This document shows positions 26,108 through 33,349 of a stretch of 64,000 bases of DNA, one piece after another. This stretch comes from Algoriphagus sp. AK58 (GTDB lineage Bacteria; Bacteroidota; Bacteroidia; Cytophagales; Cyclobacteriaceae). A program made the translations under genes and the position numbers. Below the pieces are notes generated by a model. That model was not told the origin of the DNA. It made no database searches and saw only the letters and a program-made list of their open reading frames with translations. The DNA is taken from positions 1 to 64,000 of the forward strand of contig NZ_QEIG01000018.1 in NCBI RefSeq assembly GCF_014324365.1. The letters run 5' to 3'. Every line of letters begins with the position of its first letter. The stretch's first letter is position 1.

Positions 26108-27105
26108 AGATCGGAGAATTTACGGACTCCTAAAATCATATACTGGATCAATATAAATCTGACTGGCCCTGACCTTTGAATTTCATGGTTAGGGCTTTTT
26201 TGTGTCTTCTGTATGATCATCCTGGTTTTAAAAAAATCAATGTAACCCTCCAAGATTGCTTTTGAAAACTCCGATTTGCCTTTCAATAGATAATTAAAGC
26301 TAGCCAAGGATTCCAATCCGACTTTGGCCAAAAAAATCAGGATAAACCTGAAAACAGACACATTTTTATATAACATGCTCAGGCTGTTTCGAATATTCAA
26401 ATAGAGTTTCTTCGAACTAGCCCTGTCCAAAGTCGCTCCACCCTGATGATATACCGTAGCAGCTCCCAAGTAACCTATCTTTTTTCCTGACTTTCTCAGT
26501 CTCCAACACAAATCAATTTCCTCCATGTGAGCAAAAAAATGAGCATCAAATCCCTGCTGCTCAAAAAAATCTTTTGAACGAATAGCCATACAAGCCCCGG
26601 AAGCCCAGTCCACGGTAATAGCATCATCATATTGACCAAGGTCTTTTTCCAGGTGATTCCAAATTCTCCCCCTACAGTAGGGGTAACCCAAAGCGTCTAA
26701 AAAACCTCCTCCGGCACCGGCATAATCAAATGAATGCCTTTCCGTCCAAGATAAAATCTTTGGCTGCACCGCAGCAAAGTCCCTATTAGCCTCTAAAAAA
26801 TCAATCAGTTTGTTATCCCAATTTGGAGTTACCTCCACATCAGAATTGAGCAAAATAAAATAAGTGTATTTGTCGCGTAACTCTTCAAGCCCCCAGTTAT
26901 AACCGCCCGTAAACCCCAAGTTAGCCTTTAATCGGATTAGGCCAAATTCAGGAAATTCTAGCTGTAAAATTTCAACTGATCTGTCAGTACTTGCATTGTC
27001 AATCACCCAAAGGTCATAATAGCTATTGGTTTTTACGGAAGGGAGAAAAGTTCTTAAGACATTCTCCCCATTGTAATTCAATATGACTATGGCGCAGGTT
27101 CTCAT
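26104..27105 (-). CDS. Family 2 glycosyltransferase
   Basis: A 333-residue GT-A fold glycosyltransferase. The N-terminus CAIVILNYNGENVL starts the nucleotide-binding fold, VIDNASTDRS follows, and LLNSDVEV supplies the DxD metal site near residue 90. WASGACMAIRSKDFFEQQGFD and EEIDLCWRLRKSGKKIGYL are typical of rhamnosyl- or galactosyl-type transferases of this group. C-terminal hydrophobic helices (about 250-285) may bind it to the membrane. It probably adds a sugar to a surface polysaccharide or glycolipid. It overlaps the upstream ybaB gene by four bases (ATGA), so they are co-transcribed. Confidence 0.9.
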   Translation of the reverse strand: MRTCAIVILNYNGENVLRTFLPSVKTNSYYDLWVIDNASTDRSVEILQLEFPEFGLIRLKANLGFTGGYNWGLEELRDKYTYFILLNSDVEVTPNWDNKLIDFLEANRDFAAVQPKILSWTERHSFDYAGAGGGFLDALGYPYCRGRIWNHLEKDLGQYDDAITVDWASGACMAIRSKDFFEQQGFDAHFFAHMEEIDLCWRLRKSGKKIGYLGAATVYHQGGATLDRASSKKLYLNIRNSLSMLYKNVSVFRFILIFLAKVGLESLASFNYLLKGKSEFSKAILEGYIDFFKTRMIIQKTQKSPNHEIQRSGPVRFILIQYMILGVRKFSDL

Positions 27106-27437
27106 CCAAAAAGATTCCCAAAGTCCATTCCAGGAATATTTGGAATCATCCCTTCGGTTGCCGACTTCATTTCAGCTTTTATTTTTTGTTCAATGGCTTC
27201 CATGGCTTTATTGGTCGCCGCCACGATCAGGTCACTTAACACTTCTTTGTCATTTGGACTCAGCAATGACTCATCCATTTGGATCTTGAGAACTTTGCGC
27301 TCTCCGTTCACGAATACCTTCACCATGCCTGCCCCGGCTTCCCCTTCCGCGGTGAGATGTACCAGTCGGGCCTGAACCTCTTTAATTTTTGCTTGGGCTT
27401 CTTTCACCTTGCCCATCATTCCCATAATGTCAAACAT
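27102..27437 (-). CDS. YbaB/EbfC nucleoid-associated protein
   Basis: A 111-residue DNA-binding dimer of the YbaB/EbfC family, with the pattern MMGKVKEAQAKIKEVQARL, a VNGERKVLKIQMDESLL strand region and the helix DLIVAATNKAMEAIEQKI. The C-terminal PGMDFGNLFG is usual. The start MFDIMGMMGK is chosen because the -7 box of its promoter lies at 27461-27468; an ATG at 27497 would be upstream of transcription. In many bacteria ybaB follows dnaX, but here it leads a two-gene unit with a glycosyltransferase. Confidence 0.93.
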   Translation of the reverse strand: MFDIMGMMGKVKEAQAKIKEVQARLVHLTAEGEAGAGMVKVFVNGERKVLKIQMDESLLSPNDKEVLSDLIVAATNKAMEAIEQKIKAEMKSATEGMIPNIPGMDFGNLFG

Positions 27438-27460
27438 ACCAATCGGGTTTTTAGAATGGA

Positions 27461-27468
27461 CAAATATA
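27461..27468 (-). promoter_or_regulatory. Promoter -7 box of ybaB
   Basis: On the minus strand TATATTTG matches TAnnTTTG, 23 bp before the ybaB ATG. Confidence 0.65.
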
Positions 27469-27637
27469 TCAGGATTAACAGAGTCGAAGGCGCTCAAAAA
27501 AAGAATATTATTTTGAAAATAAAGCGTAACAAAAACTCTTATTTTATAAAAACGCCTTTTATCAACTACATAGAAATATTTTAGGCAACATTTTGTAAGC
27601 TTATTCTGTATAAAAAACTAACCAAACCAAATTACCC

Positions 27638-27919
27638 ATGAAAACAATAACCCAAATCGAGAAAGAACAGATTCCTCTGTTAAGCTTTGGAAAAAAGGAC
27701 GTTTTAACCAATCCTGATGACAGAAAAAACAGATTGGCAGATCTGTACAGATCCCAAACTCTGGGAAATTTACTTCAAACCAAAGTGAAATTAACTTTTG
27801 AAACTTCGGACGAACAGGTATACCAAGTTTATACTACGGTTTGGGCAGTTGGAACAGAGTTTATTTCTCTTAAAGGCGGCGCCTACATCCCTATAAACGC
27901 CATCCTGGAGGTTCAATAA
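27638..27919 (+). CDS. Small protein of unknown function (93 aa)
   Basis: I do not recognise a family. The 93-residue product has a polar N-terminus (MKTITQIEKEQIPLLSFGKK), a helical middle (NPDDRKNRLADLYRSQTLGN) and a beta-rich C-terminal half (TKVKLTFETSDEQVYQVYTTVWAVGTEFISLKGGAYIPINAI). That half looks like a small barrel, and Sm-like or Hfq-like folds are one possibility, though this is only a guess from pattern. It has no signal peptide. It is monocistronic; the last seven bases overlap the 3' end of the convergent hisS gene. The reading frame composition suggests it is real. Confidence 0.7.
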   Translation: MKTITQIEKEQIPLLSFGKKDVLTNPDDRKNRLADLYRSQTLGNLLQTKVKLTFETSDEQVYQVYTTVWAVGTEFISLKGGAYIPINAILEVQ

Positions 27920-29277
27920 GCCAATTTCGAAACAGCGTTTTCCAAACTTAAAGTCTCCTGTTCTCCGGTCACGAGGTTTTTAATCGAGATAGTACCCGAA
28001 TTGATCTCATTATCTCCACAAATCCCCACAAAGGGGATTTCTTTTTTGGTGGCAAACTCCAACTGCTTCTTGATTTTTGCCTGGTCCGGGTAGATTTCTG
28101 ATTTAATCCCAGCCTTTCTGAACTGATTCAAAACCGAAAGGGCATACTCAAATCCTTTCTGATCAAAATAAGTCAACAGGAGTTGGGTACCATTGAGGTT
28201 TTCTGCAGGAAAAAGCTGAAGCTCTTCCAAGACGTCATACAATCTGTCCACTCCAAAAGAAAATCCAACCCCAGAAACACCGGGCAAGCCAAACACCCCA
28301 GTCAAATTATCGTATCTACCCCCACCGCTCACCGAACCGATGGACACACCATACACTTTTACCTCAAAAATCGCCCCGGTGTAATACGACAATCCTCTGG
28401 CAAGCATGATGTCAAAATCCACGTAATCAAGATTTTCACCCATTTTTTCCAGAATCCCGAAAACTTCTTCCAATTCAGACACCCCTTTGAGGCCTGTCTC
28501 GGAATCTTTTAAGAAAGACTTCAAAAATTCAATTTTCCCTTTCAAGTCGCTTTCCAAACCGACCAATGGAGAAAGATTCTGAATCGACTGTAGACCAAAG
28601 CCACGCTGAATCAATTCTTCTTTGACTTTTTCCCATCCGATTTTATCCAGCTTATCTATTGCTACGCAAAGCGGCCCCTCTTTACCTGACTCTCCAATGG
28701 CTTCAGCTATTCCTGTCAAAATTTTCCGGTTGTTGATCTTGATCCCATAATTTTCAAGTCCAAGCTTGGTAAAAACCCGTCGGATCATCAGAATGATTTC
28801 AGCTTCACAGACCAAGCTGTCCGTTCCAACCACATCCGCATCGCACTGATAAAATTCCCGGTATCGACCTTTTTGAGGCCTATCCGCTCTCCACACCGGT
28901 TGGATTTGATATCTTTTGAATGGAAAGGTTAACTCATTTCGATTCATCACCACGTATCTGGCGAAAGGAACGGTTAAATCGTACCGAAGGCCTTTTTCCG
29001 AAACCTTGTTTAAAACGCCTCCTGACCCATTTTCCAAATCAGATGCTGTTACCTCTTTTAAAAAGTCACCACTATTTAGGATTTTGAAAAGGAGCTGATC
29101 TCCCTCATCCCCATATTTGCCTGTAAGCGTAGTGAGATTTTCCATAGCTGGAGTCTCAATCTGCTGGTATCCAAAAAGCTGAAAAGTATCCTTGATGGTG
29201 TCCAGGATAAAGTTTCTTCTGGCCATCTGAATCGGCCCAAAATCTCGGGTTCCTTTGGGAAGACTTGGTTTTTGCAT
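27913..29277 (-). CDS. hisS: Histidyl-tRNA synthetase
   Basis: Class II aminoacyl-tRNA synthetase charging tRNA-His (454 residues, dimer). Motif 1 region KGTRDFGPIQMARRNFI, motif 2 YREFYQCDADVVGTDSLVCEAE, the histidine loop GLSYYTGAIFEV and motif 3 GGGRYDNLTGVFGLPGVSGVGFSFGVDR are all visible. The C-terminal anticodon-binding domain spans about 355-450. The start MQKPSLPKG is supported by the promoter box at 29301-29308; a frame-open start at 29322 would be upstream of it. The stop overlaps the convergent 93-residue gene. Confidence 0.96.
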   Translation of the reverse strand: MQKPSLPKGTRDFGPIQMARRNFILDTIKDTFQLFGYQQIETPAMENLTTLTGKYGDEGDQLLFKILNSGDFLKEVTASDLENGSGGVLNKVSEKGLRYDLTVPFARYVVMNRNELTFPFKRYQIQPVWRADRPQKGRYREFYQCDADVVGTDSLVCEAEIILMIRRVFTKLGLENYGIKINNRKILTGIAEAIGESGKEGPLCVAIDKLDKIGWEKVKEELIQRGFGLQSIQNLSPLVGLESDLKGKIEFLKSFLKDSETGLKGVSELEEVFGILEKMGENLDYVDFDIMLARGLSYYTGAIFEVKVYGVSIGSVSGGGRYDNLTGVFGLPGVSGVGFSFGVDRLYDVLEELQLFPAENLNGTQLLLTYFDQKGFEYALSVLNQFRKAGIKSEIYPDQAKIKKQLEFATKKEIPFVGICGDNEINSGTISIKNLVTGEQETLSLENAVSKLAY

Positions 29278-29300
29278 GGGTAGCGTGACAATATTAGGCC

Positions 29301-29308
29301 CAAATCTA
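29301..29308 (-). promoter_or_regulatory. Promoter -7 box of hisS
   Basis: TAGATTTG on the minus strand matches TAnnTTTG, 23 bp before the chosen hisS ATG, and decides that start. Confidence 0.65.
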
Positions 29309-29395
29309 CCCAAAAATCCCAAAACGGAGGTTCTAGAATCTGCCTATGTCCACAATAAAATCAAAAGAATTGTAGGCAGAGAAAATTTGTTTCCT

Positions 29396-29403
29396 TACTT
29401 TTG
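29396..29403 (+). promoter_or_regulatory. Promoter -7 box of the 47-residue basic protein gene
   Basis: TACTTTTG matches TAnnTTTG, with TTG at 29370-29372 as a possible -33 box, 39 bp before the ATG. Confidence 0.65.
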
Positions 29404-29442
29404 CGCTTCGTTTCGATTCTAAAAATTTAAACATATAAGGCC

Positions 29443-29586
29443 ATGGGTGTAACTACTCTTAAAAGAAAACTGAAAAGAAAAAGACAAGGTCAAACTGAGC
29501 GCGTGATCAAAATCAAGCAGTTGAGCGCTAAGCCTGTGATCAAGAATGTAGACATAGAAGCAATCAAGGCTTCTTTCGCAAAATAA
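29443..29586 (+). CDS. Very small, strongly basic protein (47 aa)
   Basis: The frame from ATG 29443 encodes 47 residues starting MGVTTLKRKLKRKRQGQTER and ending EAIKASFAK. It is rich in Lys and Arg in its first half, which suggests a nucleic-acid or ribosome-binding protein. It has its own consensus promoter and a strong terminator, so the unit is clearly built to express it. I have no family name I can defend; a ribosome-associated small protein is my leading guess. It sits between hisS (divergent) and a phosphoesterase (convergent). Confidence 0.75.
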   Translation: MGVTTLKRKLKRKRQGQTERVIKIKQLSAKPVIKNVDIEAIKASFAK

Positions 29587-29606
29587 TCTGAGGTATCCTT
29601 ACCTGG

Positions 29607-29638
29607 AAATAGCGGCCAAAAAGCCGCTATTTTTTTTT
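29607..29638 (+). terminator. Terminator after the 47-residue protein gene
   Basis: AAATAGCGGC (29607-29616) pairs with GCCGCTATTT (29623-29632) around CAAAAA, followed by a long T run. Confidence 0.9.
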
Positions 29639-29647
29639 GGTCAAAGG

Positions 29648-30154
29648 TCAATTGGTTCCTCTTTTACCCAATTCTACAACTCTCAGATTTAAAACTTTCC
29701 CCTTGGCCAATTCAAATAGCAACATGGTCCTCACATGGTGGAATCCCTGATGACCGATTGCTCCGGGATTCATGTAAAGACAGTCTAATTCCTTATCAAA
29801 CTCAACTTTACAGATATGAGAATGCCCGCAGATAAACAATTGGGGCTTGAATTTTTTGATTCGATCTTTCACCCCTTTTGCATATCGGGGAGGTTTGCCG
29901 CCGATATGAGTCATTAGCACCTTCACTCCCTCCACTTCAAATTCCAACCACTCCGGGAATTTCTCCTGAGCAGCCTGATCGTCAATATTGCCAAACACTC
30001 CCCGGATCACTTTTCCCATTGGCAAGGCATTGATCACGCTCAGGTCTCCAATATCTCCAGCATGCCAGATTTCATCCACCTCTTGAAGGTGTTTTAAGGT
30101 AATGTGATCTATGTAACTGTGGGAATCCGAAATCAATCCGATCTTTTGGGGCAT
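29648..30154 (-). CDS. YfcE/MJ0936-type metallophosphoesterase
   Basis: A 168-residue calcineurin-like phosphodiesterase. All five metal-site motifs are present: ISDSHSY (Asp/His), WHAGDIGD, GNIDD, THIGG and GHSHICKV. MNPGAIGHQG is typical of the YfcE group. The cytoplasmic enzyme hydrolyses phosphodiesters, and its natural substrate is uncertain. The start MPQKIGLIS was chosen because the family begins there; an ATG 33 bp upstream adds unconserved residues. It is divergent from the rhodanese gene across 67 bp and convergent with the small basic protein gene, whose terminator separates them. Confidence 0.92.
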   Translation of the reverse strand: MPQKIGLISDSHSYIDHITLKHLQEVDEIWHAGDIGDLSVINALPMGKVIRGVFGNIDDQAAQEKFPEWLEFEVEGVKVLMTHIGGKPPRYAKGVKDRIKKFKPQLFICGHSHICKVEFDKELDCLYMNPGAIGHQGFHHVRTMLLFELAKGKVLNLRVVELGKRGTN

Positions 30155-30221
30155 TTTGAAACGAAAGCTTGTAAATTTTCGGTTCAATTAGGCGGTACTT
30201 TAATCAAAAACCAAGCAAATC

Positions 30222-30617
30222 ATGAAAATCAAAATCACCTTCCTTCTTGCCTTTCTTTTGATCAGTCTCGGAACCTTTGCCCAAACCGTAGAGAAGGATT
30301 CCATCCAGGTACTATCCATTGCTCAGTTTGAAAAAATGTCTCACAAGAAAAAAACCATGGTAGTGGATGTAAGAACTCCGGAGGAGGTAGCCGAGGGCCA
30401 TTTGGCTGGCTCGGTCAACATCAATTTTCTGGGGGAAAACTTCGCCAATGAGATCCAAAATCTGGACAAAAAGAAAACCTATTTACTTTATTGCCGATCA
30501 GGAAGCAGAACCAGACGTGCGGCCGATTTGATGCAGAAATCCGGATTCAAACACGTGTATATGCTCGAAGGCGGCATCACCGCCTGGACTGAAGCAGGAA
30601 AACCGACCGAAAAATGA
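30222..30617 (+). CDS. Periplasmic single-domain rhodanese
   Basis: A 131-residue exported rhodanese: signal peptide at residues 1-20 (MKIKITFLLAFLLISLGTFA), then one rhodanese domain. The active-site loop is CRSGSRTRRA, whose Cys would carry the persulfide, and VVDVRTPEEVAEGHLAGSVNI is the typical N-terminal motif. It may transfer sulfur or handle thiosulfate, cyanide or persulfides in the periplasm. It overlaps the next gene, an aldehyde dehydrogenase, by four bases (ATGA), so the two are translated from one mRNA, although a shared role is not obvious. Confidence 0.92.
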   Translation: MKIKITFLLAFLLISLGTFAQTVEKDSIQVLSIAQFEKMSHKKKTMVVDVRTPEEVAEGHLAGSVNINFLGENFANEIQNLDKKKTYLLYCRSGSRTRRAADLMQKSGFKHVYMLEGGITAWTEAGKPTEK

Positions 30618-31984
30618 GTTTGATTCAATCGATCAATCCTTGGAATGGACAAATCCTAAAAGAGTATTTGCCCACTGAACCAAGTGAAATTGAAGAAAAA
30701 ACGTCACTGGCTCAACAGACTTTTGAGTCTTGGAAGACTATCCCCATAGCTCAAAAAGCTACCTTAATGAAATCCGCAGCCGGTGTGCTTCGGGCTAATA
30801 AAGAGAAGTTTGCCAAAATAATCTCCCTGGAAATGGGAAAAGTCATCAGGGAATCCCGGGCAGAAGTAGAAAAATGCGCTTGGGTTTGCGACTTCTATGC
30901 AGAGAAATCTTCAAAATTTCTGACACCTGAAGAGATTACACTACCTGATGGTAAAAAAGCTAAGATCATCCATCAACCTTTGGGAATCATACTTGCAGTC
31001 ATGCCTTGGAACTTTCCTTTTTGGCAAGTTTTCCGATTTGCTGCCCCCACGTTGATGGCCGGAAATGTCGGTATTCTCAAACATGCCTCCAACGTTCCTC
31101 AATGTGCCTTGGCAATTCAATCTGTATTTGAAGAAGCAGGATTCCCTTCCGGAGTATTCCAAAGTTTTTTGATGGACTCCACTGCCACTTTGAAACTGCT
31201 GGAAGACCCCAGAATCAAAGCGGTGTCTTTGACAGGAAGTGAAAAAGCAGGTGCAGCAGTTGCTTCTGCAGCGGGTAAGCAAATCAAAAAATCCCTTTTG
31301 GAACTCGGAGGAAGTGATCCCTTTATCGTCCTCAAAGATGCAGAAATTCAAGTGGCCGCTGAGACGGCCGCCAAAGCAAGAATGATCAATTTCGGGCAAA
31401 GCTGCATTGCCGCAAAGCGGTTTATCGTGGAAGATCCGGTTTATGAGCAGTTTTTGGAAATTTTCACCCAAAAAATCAAAAGCATGAAGCACGGAGATCC
31501 TTTGGACGAATCGGCTGATTTTGCCTGCATGGCTAGACCGGATTTGGCGGAGGAACTTTACCTGCAAGTCAAAAAATCAATAGAACTTGGTGCAACAGCG
31601 GTACTTGGAGGAGAAGCCCCAGCGAATGATTCCTCTAGGTTTATTCCGACCATTCTAACAGACATCCCCAAGGATTCTCCGGCTTTTAAGGAAGAGTTAT
31701 TTGGTCCGGTTGCTGTTGTTTTTAAAGTTAAATCGGCAGTGGAAGCCATCGAATTAGCCAATTCTACTGAATTCGGATTGGGAGCATCACTTTGGACCAA
31801 GGACATACACCTTGGAGAAATGCTCGCTGAAAAAATAGAAAGCGGGGCTGTGTTTTTAAATGCCATGGTGGCATCACATCCTTGGCTGCCTTTTGGCGGG
31901 ATCAAAAAATCCGGATACGGCCGGGAATTGAGCAAACAGGGAATCTTAGAATTTGTAAATCAAAAAACCGTTTACTTGGGATAA
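30614..31984 (+). CDS. NAD(P)-dependent succinate-semialdehyde-type aldehyde dehydrogenase
   Basis: A 456-residue aldehyde dehydrogenase, likely succinate-semialdehyde dehydrogenase: oxidises a short-chain aldehyde to the acid with NAD(P). VMPWNFPFWQVFR and LTGSEKAGAAVASAAGK are the cofactor motifs, LLELGGSDPFIVL holds the general-base Glu, and NFGQSCIAAKRFIV the nucleophile Cys. The length is slightly short for the family because the N-terminus is trimmed, as in Bacteroidota homologues. It is co-transcribed with the rhodanese gene. The true substrate could be another semialdehyde. Confidence 0.88.
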   Translation: MSLIQSINPWNGQILKEYLPTEPSEIEEKTSLAQQTFESWKTIPIAQKATLMKSAAGVLRANKEKFAKIISLEMGKVIRESRAEVEKCAWVCDFYAEKSSKFLTPEEITLPDGKKAKIIHQPLGIILAVMPWNFPFWQVFRFAAPTLMAGNVGILKHASNVPQCALAIQSVFEEAGFPSGVFQSFLMDSTATLKLLEDPRIKAVSLTGSEKAGAAVASAAGKQIKKSLLELGGSDPFIVLKDAEIQVAAETAAKARMINFGQSCIAAKRFIVEDPVYEQFLEIFTQKIKSMKHGDPLDESADFACMARPDLAEELYLQVKKSIELGATAVLGGEAPANDSSRFIPTILTDIPKDSPAFKEELFGPVAVVFKVKSAVEAIELANSTEFGLGASLWTKDIHLGEMLAEKIESGAVFLNAMVASHPWLPFGGIKKSGYGRELSKQGILEFVNQKTVYLG

Positions 31985-32070
31985 AAACCATCCGGGACAA
32001 AGAACTGCGTAATCTTTGCAAATGCCCGATTCCTTTCTATTTTTACGAGCCAAAATTTTGTCATTAAGCA

Positions 32071-33051
32071 ATGAGAGAAATACAATTTCGGGAAGCCTTG
32101 AGAGAGGCCATGTCCGAGGAAATGAGACGTGACAAAAACGTCTTCTTGATGGGTGAAGAGGTAGCCGAATACAATGGTGCCTACAAAGTATCCCAAGGAA
32201 TGTTGGATGAATTTGGTCCAGAACGGGTGTACGACACTCCAATCGCCGAGCTTGGCTTTGCAGGTTTGGGCGTGGGTGCGGCCATGAACGGGCTAAAGCC
32301 GATCATCGAATTCATGACCTTCAATTTCTCTCTGGTAGCCATCGATCAGGTGATCAACTCTGCTGCCAAAATGTATGCGATGTCTGGAGGAGCCTATTCG
32401 GTTCCGATCGTATTCAGAGGACCCACAGGTAATGCCGGTCAATTGGGCGCGACCCACTCTTCTAACTTTGAAAATTGGTTTGCCAATACTCCAGGTCTGA
32501 AAGTGATCGTTCCTTCTAATCCTTATGATGCCAAGGGACTTCTCAAGGCAGCTATACGTGATCCAGATCCAGTAATCTTTATGGAATCCGAATTGATGTA
32601 TTCTGACAAAGGACCTGTACCAGAATCAGAATACCTCTTGCCTATCGGCGTGGCGGATATCAAGAGAAAAGGTTCTGATGTAACTGTGATCTCATTCGGG
32701 AAAATGATGAAGGTCGCTCTGGAAGCCGCTGAAGAAATGGCTAAGCAAGGAGTAGAATGTGAAGTGATCGACTTGAGAACTGTACGTCCGATCGACTATG
32801 CTACCTGCGTGGAATCTGTAAAGAAAACCAACCGTGTAGTGGTAGTGGAAGAAGCCAACCCGGTTGCTGCAATTTCGTCAGAATTGGCATACCATTTCCA
32901 GCGATATGCTTTCGATTACCTGGATGCTCCTGTGATTCGTGTCAATTCCATGGACATTCCGCTGAGCTATGCGCCTCAATACATCGATGTGACCATTCCA
33001 AACGTGAAGCGTACAGTAGAGGCAATCAATAAAGTACTTTACAAATCCTGA
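32071..33051 (+). CDS. pdhB: Pyruvate dehydrogenase E1 component, beta subunit
   Basis: The 326-residue beta subunit of the pyruvate dehydrogenase E1 heterotetramer, which makes acetyl groups for acetyl-CoA. Typical motifs are REALREAMSEEMRRDKNVFL, GEEVAEYNGAYKVSQG, the pyrimidine-binding GFAGLGVGAAMNGLKPIIEF, FRGPTGNAGQLGATHS and VIDLRTVRPID. A 2-oxoisovalerate (branched-chain) E1 beta is the alternative; the sequence reads as the pyruvate type. The alpha subunit and E2/E3 genes are not in the window, so the complex is encoded at scattered loci. TAATCTTTG at 32010-32018 is a near-consensus promoter box. A terminator follows 20 bp after the stop. Confidence 0.93.
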   Translation: MREIQFREALREAMSEEMRRDKNVFLMGEEVAEYNGAYKVSQGMLDEFGPERVYDTPIAELGFAGLGVGAAMNGLKPIIEFMTFNFSLVAIDQVINSAAKMYAMSGGAYSVPIVFRGPTGNAGQLGATHSSNFENWFANTPGLKVIVPSNPYDAKGLLKAAIRDPDPVIFMESELMYSDKGPVPESEYLLPIGVADIKRKGSDVTVISFGKMMKVALEAAEEMAKQGVECEVIDLRTVRPIDYATCVESVKKTNRVVVVEEANPVAAISSELAYHFQRYAFDYLDAPVIRVNSMDIPLSYAPQYIDVTIPNVKRTVEAINKVLYKS

Positions 33052-33071
33052 TTTAATCTGGATTGAACTAA

Positions 33072-33098
33072 AAAAGCCCGGCCAAAAGCCGGGCTTTT
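33072..33098 (+). terminator. Terminator after pdhB
   Basis: AAAAGCCCGGC, CAAAA and GCCGGGCTTTT give an 11-bp stem with T run. Confidence 0.9.
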
Positions 33099-33115
33099 CC
33101 ACTATAAATAACCCC

Positions 33116-33123
33116 TAAATTTG
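33116..33123 (+). promoter_or_regulatory. Promoter-like -7 box with no gene after it
   Basis: TAAATTTG matches TAnnTTTG exactly, 18 bp after the pdhB terminator. It points into a gap that has no recognised gene on the plus strand but ends in two terminator hairpins. Confidence 0.45.
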
Positions 33124-33250
33124 TGTGTTAGACTTCGATGCTCTTGCTGGGTTTAATCTGTTTTGTTTTTTCTTTCGCCAGATTTAAAAATCACCCAACT
33201 TTTTTTCACGGAAATTTCCCATTTCAAAACATTCCTATTTCTTTGAAACA

Positions 33251-33282
33251 AAAAACCCGGATTCAGCAAACCCGGGCTTTTT
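33251..33282 (+). terminator. Hairpin with T run in the pdhB-TonB receptor gap
   Basis: AAAAACCCGG and CCGGG-C-TTTTT pair with one bulged base, ending TTTTT on the plus strand. No plus-strand gene explains it, unless a small RNA starts at the promoter-like box upstream. Confidence 0.6.
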
Positions 33283-33300
33283 GTTACCCAATCTATCTAT
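33283..33300 (+). promoter_or_regulatory. Orphan copy of the susC leader box
   Basis: GTTACCCAATCTATCTAT is identical to the box before susC, but here no start codon or gene follows on the plus strand; only a second hairpin does. Confidence 0.5.
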
Positions 33301-33315
33301 CTAATAAAGGGTGAT

Positions 33316-33349
33316 TCCCTGGGCCAAAAGCCCAGGGATAATTTTTTTT
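33316..33349 (+). terminator. Second hairpin with T run before the TonB receptor stop
   Basis: TCCCTGGG and CCCAGGGA enclose CCAAAAG and are followed by TAATTTTTTTT on the plus strand. On the minus strand the T run is missing, so it fits a plus-strand transcript best, although it may also end the convergent receptor mRNA. Confidence 0.65.

Noticed and set aside
33138..33314. 58-codon frame after the promoter-like box in the pdhB-TonB gap
   Set aside because: It runs straight through the first terminator hairpin and the leader box, and its product shows no coherent protein features beyond a short hydrophobic start.
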